A stretch of DNA of 64,000 nucleotides, taken from contig NZ_CP020469.1 of assembly GCF_003031405.1 (NCBI RefSeq), positions 2,604,001 through 2,668,000 of the forward strand, written 5' to 3'. The translations under genes and the position numbers were made by a program. Of this stretch, positions 62,024 through 64,000 are shown piece after piece; position 1 is the first letter of the stretch; every line of letters starts with the position of its first letter. Source of the stretch: Halomonas sp. 'Soap Lake #6' (lineage in GTDB: Bacteria; Pseudomonadota; Gammaproteobacteria; Pseudomonadales; Halomonadaceae). The notes under the pieces are model-generated. The model was not told the DNA's origin. It saw only the letters and a list, made by a program, of their open reading frames with translations, and searched no databases.

Positions 62024-63222
62024 TGGCCGTCCTATATGCCGATAGCACGTTCAGTTTAAGTGAAGTTGAAGAATTCCCTGTCACCCCTGGCCACTCTGTT
62101 GAAAACTACAGTATGGGTGTTCGAGAATTCTATAACTTCGACAAAATAACTGACCAAGTCAATTTTAAAGCCGTGATTTACATGCACGGCTCTGGGGGGC
62201 ATGGTCGTTTGGCGGCCGACAATCCACTGGTCAAAGCGATAACAGATAAGGGGTATGCGCTGTTAAGTGTTTCTGGGCTGGGCTCCCCCTACTCAAGTAA
62301 AGCTCCATGGACATACGGTTATGGCAATGTGATGTCGCCGATGCTGTACGGCAGAATGATTAAGGCATTCTGGCAAACGCAGGCGACTGTTGAAGCCCTG
62401 GTTGGCAAACGCATGGGGGTACTGATCCCTACAGGATTTCAGAACGGGTTCATTAACACAAACTCTACGGCTGAAGGACTGAGTACGCCCTCTGGATCAA
62501 CTAGGACGACCCACTGGGTACCTGTGGCTGGGGCCAAGCAGTTTAGGGTAAAACTGCTACAAGGGGAGTCTAACCGGTTACGCCTTCAATGGAGGATGCC
62601 TGATAACTCTCTTGTGTATGTTAACAACCATGGTTCCTCTGGCCTGTCTGACGAACCCGACGGTCAGTATATTTTGGATGTACCGGAAGGGGCCACTGAA
62701 GTACGTATCTATTATGCCACGGCAGCGGCAGCAGCCTCTGACCCAGAAATCTCGATCTCTATTTTCATGCCAGTTGCGCTGCTCGGGCACTCACTAGGTG
62801 CTCAACAGGCTTTTTCATGGGCTAGCTTAGTTAAAGAGGTTAGGCCTAGGTCTGCATCATTGGTTAATTACATCATTGGAAACGGGGCAACGATAGCAGG
62901 GAGTGGTAACTTCAGATGGAATCACATACACAGAAACATAGCGGCGTACAGCAACATCTTCCGGCGAATTACACACCCAGCGATTGCCTACTACTCTGAT
63001 GACGACGGCTTCTGCCCTCGCGACTTCTCTGAGCGGCTACGTATGACGCTGAAACCCGATCAAGACAATCTTTACTTTATCAGTCCGGGGGCGCTAGGCC
63101 ACAGCTGGTTCAGTCAGCGACCCGATTTAGTAGCAAATCATTTAGAGCAAATGTTTAACGGAGAACCGATTACTATCGACTCTACAGACCCCGAATCAGC
63201 GCTGGCAGTACCAGGGCCGTAG
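62023..63222 (+). CDS. tail-associated alpha/beta-hydrolase with an inserted beta module
   Basis: 399 residues. An alpha/beta-hydrolase fold is indicated by an oxyanion-type HGSGG (55-59), nucleophile elbow GHSLG (Ser257), acid in YYSDDDG (Asp326-328) and His360 in GALGHSW, in the correct order. About 100 residues (145-245) between the first half and the elbow are a beta-rich insert (THWVPVAGAKQFRVKLL, LRLQWRMPDNS, EVRIYYAT) similar to one in the preceding fibre-like protein. It is probably a virion esterase acting on acyl groups of a surface glycan. Start overlaps the preceding stop (TAATG). Confidence 0.75.
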   Translation: MAVLYADSTFSLSEVEEFPVTPGHSVENYSMGVREFYNFDKITDQVNFKAVIYMHGSGGHGRLAADNPLVKAITDKGYALLSVSGLGSPYSSKAPWTYGYGNVMSPMLYGRMIKAFWQTQATVEALVGKRMGVLIPTGFQNGFINTNSTAEGLSTPSGSTRTTHWVPVAGAKQFRVKLLQGESNRLRLQWRMPDNSLVYVNNHGSSGLSDEPDGQYILDVPEGATEVRIYYATAAAAASDPEISISIFMPVALLGHSLGAQQAFSWASLVKEVRPRSASLVNYIIGNGATIAGSGNFRWNHIHRNIAAYSNIFRRITHPAIAYYSDDDGFCPRDFSERLRMTLKPDQDNLYFISPGALGHSWFSQRPDLVANHLEQMFNGEPITIDSTDPESALAVPGP

Positions 63223-63236
63223 TTGAATAGAAAGGA

Positions 63237-63274
63237 GTGGCCACCCAAGGTGCTGTAACACCATGGGTGGCCAC
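63237..63274 (+). other. long hairpin in the com-methylase leader
   Basis: GTGGCCACCC and GGGTGGCCAC pair perfectly; inside, GGTG and CACC add a second stem around CTGTAA. There is no T run. It lies directly after the hydrolase gene and could protect or regulate the com transcript. Confidence 0.7.
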
Positions 63275-63312
63275 CAACAAGCAGAACACCCTGCAAGTCG
63301 GCCAAGACTCCC

Positions 63313-63334
63313 CTGCCTCGCGAGGCACAGGCAG
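63313..63334 (+). other. second leader hairpin
   Basis: CTGCC pairs with GGCAG around the 12-base palindrome GCCTCGCGAGGC, so two alternative folds are possible. With the preceding hairpin it fills most of the 147-bp gap 63223-63369, which has no gene. Confidence 0.5.
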
Positions 63335-63344
63335 TCTAAGCCAA

Positions 63345-63360
63345 ACGTTAGAACGTTAGA
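63345..63360 (+). repeat. tandem 8-bp repeat before com
   Basis: ACGTTAGA occurs twice in tandem, ending just before the AGG of the com ribosome site. Could be a protein-binding or translation-control element. Confidence 0.5.
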
Positions 63361-63369
63361 AGGCTTGAC

Positions 63370-63567
63370 ATGGTGTTAATCGAAATCCGTTGCACTCGGT
63401 GCAACCGCAAGCTGGCTAACGTCAGCGACTACCAGTTCATCGAAATAAAATGCCCGCGTTGCAGGCACTTAAATCAACAGAGAGCCACGAGCTCCAAACC
63501 CTTAAAGGAGATGCCTCGTGGCTACCCCAATCATTCCCTGGATGGGCGGCAAGCGCCGTCTAGCTGA
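63370..63567 (+). CDS. com: Com-like translational activator
   Basis: 65 residues, the size of Mu Com (62). A four-Cys zinc knuckle is visible: CTRCNRKL near residue 9 and CPRCRHLN near residue 32, with IEIKCPRC typical of Com. Mu Com binds the com-mom mRNA and opens a hairpin that blocks mom translation. Here the downstream overlapping gene is a DNA adenine methylase, and the needed hairpin is present at 63483-63523 within the com coding sequence. GAAGG precedes the ATG. Confidence 0.88.
   Translation: MVLIEIRCTRCNRKLANVSDYQFIEIKCPRCRHLNQQRATSSKPLKEMPRGYPNHSLDGRQAPSS
63483..63523 (+). promoter_or_regulatory. translational operator: hairpin hiding the methylase start
   Basis: AGCCACGAG (63483-63491) pairs perfectly with CTCGTGGCT (63515-63523), burying the GTG start at 63518. 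An inner stem pairs CTCC (63492-63495) with GGAG (63507-63510), burying the ribosome site. The loop is AAACCCTTAAA. Confidence 0.85.
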
Positions 63568-64000
63568 TCGTATCTTTCCACTGATGCCACCGCACCAATG
63601 CTATGTAGAGCCCTTTGCAGGAGGAGCCGCGCTGTTCTTCCTGCGCCCTTCTCCCGCCGAGGTGGAAGTACTCAACGACGTCAACGGTGACTTGGTGAAC
63701 TTATACCGCGTCGTACAAAACCACCTGGAGGAGTTCGTCAGGCAATTCAAGTGGGCGCTCTCCAGCCGCCAGGTGTTTGAGTGGCTGAAGATGACTCGGC
63801 CTGAAACGCTCACAGATATACAGCGCGCAGCGCGCTTCTACTATCTACAGCAGAACGCCTTCGGTGCCCGCATCGAAGGCCAAACGTTTGGCACCGCAAC
63901 CACCACGCCGCCAGGGCTAAACCTGCTGCGCTTAGAGGAGTCGCTTTCGGCAGCCCACCTGCGTTTAGCAAGCACCTTTATAGAGCATCTAAGTTGGCAA
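63518..64000 (+). CDS. DNA adenine methylase, N-terminal part (runs off the window)
   Basis: 161 codons visible. IIPWMGGKRRLADRIFPLMP followed by CYVEPFAGGAALFF is the S-adenosylmethionine-binding start of class D12 (Dam-type) N6-adenine methylases; EVLNDVNGDLVNLYRVV is also conserved. The catalytic DPPY motif should lie beyond the window. The enzyme probably protects phage DNA from host restriction, taking the place that mom holds in Mu. GTG start at 63518 with AAAGGAG 7 bases upstream; it overlaps com by 50 bases in another frame. Confidence 0.9.
   Translation, partial: MATPIIPWMGGKRRLADRIFPLMPPHQCYVEPFAGGAALFFLRPSPAEVEVLNDVNGDLVNLYRVVQNHLEEFVRQFKWALSSRQVFEWLKMTRPETLTDIQRAARFYYLQQNAFGARIEGQTFGTATTTPPGLNLLRLEESLSAAHLRLASTFIEHLSWQ

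Noticed and set aside
1..64000. CRISPR arrays, rRNA genes or insertion sequences
   Set aside because: No regularly spaced repeats, no rRNA-like stretches and no transposase other than the MuA-like one were seen.

Overview
The window reads as a gammaproteobacterial chromosome, most likely a halophile of the Halomonas/Vreelandella group. This is inferred from protein style and gene neighbourhoods, not from a marker gene. About 27.5 kb of host DNA is followed by about 36 kb of a Mu-like transposable prophage that runs off the right edge.

Host part (1-27.5 kb). It opens with the N-terminal part of a GAF-domain protein, a carboxymuconolactone-decarboxylase/AhpD-like protein, an unknown protein, CoA-acylating methylmalonate-semialdehyde dehydrogenase (mmsA) and a zinc-dependent peptidase. 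Positions 5.0-14.7 kb hold an amidoligase/transglutaminase locus: an alpha-E protein and a circularly permuted ATP-grasp enzyme on the minus strand face a transglutaminase-DUF2126 protein, an ATP-grasp/alpha-E fusion and a second transglutaminase on the plus strand. The spacer between the two arms has a good sigma-54 promoter and two NtrC-like sites, suggesting nitrogen control of the minus-strand arm. Next come a DUF3581 protein, a large AsmA/YdbH-like envelope protein, a TRIC-type channel, a DUF305 protein, an NfeD/SPFH pair, a PAS-GGDEF diguanylate cyclase, two Crp/Fnr paralogues and a TonB-dependent siderophore receptor.

Junction (27.5-27.9 kb). The 3' half of a tRNA (CAT anticodon, Ile2-like) lies at 27538-27583 with its truncated side facing the prophage. 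It looks like the scar of a tRNA-targeting element. The exact Mu-type left end could not be fixed.

Prophage (27.9-64 kb). The order is: leftward S24 repressor and a cold-shock-like protein; rightward Ner-like regulator, MuA-like transposase, MuB-like ATPase and small early genes; GemA and a Mor-type activator; a TagO-like protein and a lipoprotein; endolysin, holin-like and spacer genes; terminases, portal and MuF head protein with a toxin-like tail; gpG; a low-GC two-gene cargo module (45.2-46.8 kb); protease/scaffold, decoration protein and gpT capsid. There is no tail sheath gene. Instead there is a tail tube protein, a tail chaperone with a programmed -1 frameshift and a 1969-residue tape measure, so the virion should be a siphovirus of the B3/D3112 kind. 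The tail tip ends with a fibre-like protein and an alpha/beta-hydrolase that share a beta-rich module. The last genes are com and a DNA adenine methylase cut by the window edge.

Most notable: (1) a hairpin inside com that hides the Shine-Dalgarno and GTG start of the methylase, mirroring Mu com-mom control; (2) a promoter-equipped soluble-plus-4TM cargo pair with an operator-like palindrome, organised like lambda RexAB; (3) a tail esterase whose fold is interrupted by a module also present in the neighbouring fibre; (4) four EF-hand loops in the tape measure; (5) a late-promoter-like motif shared by the lysis and protease transcripts; (6) the sigma-54/NtrC arrangement in the amidoligase locus.
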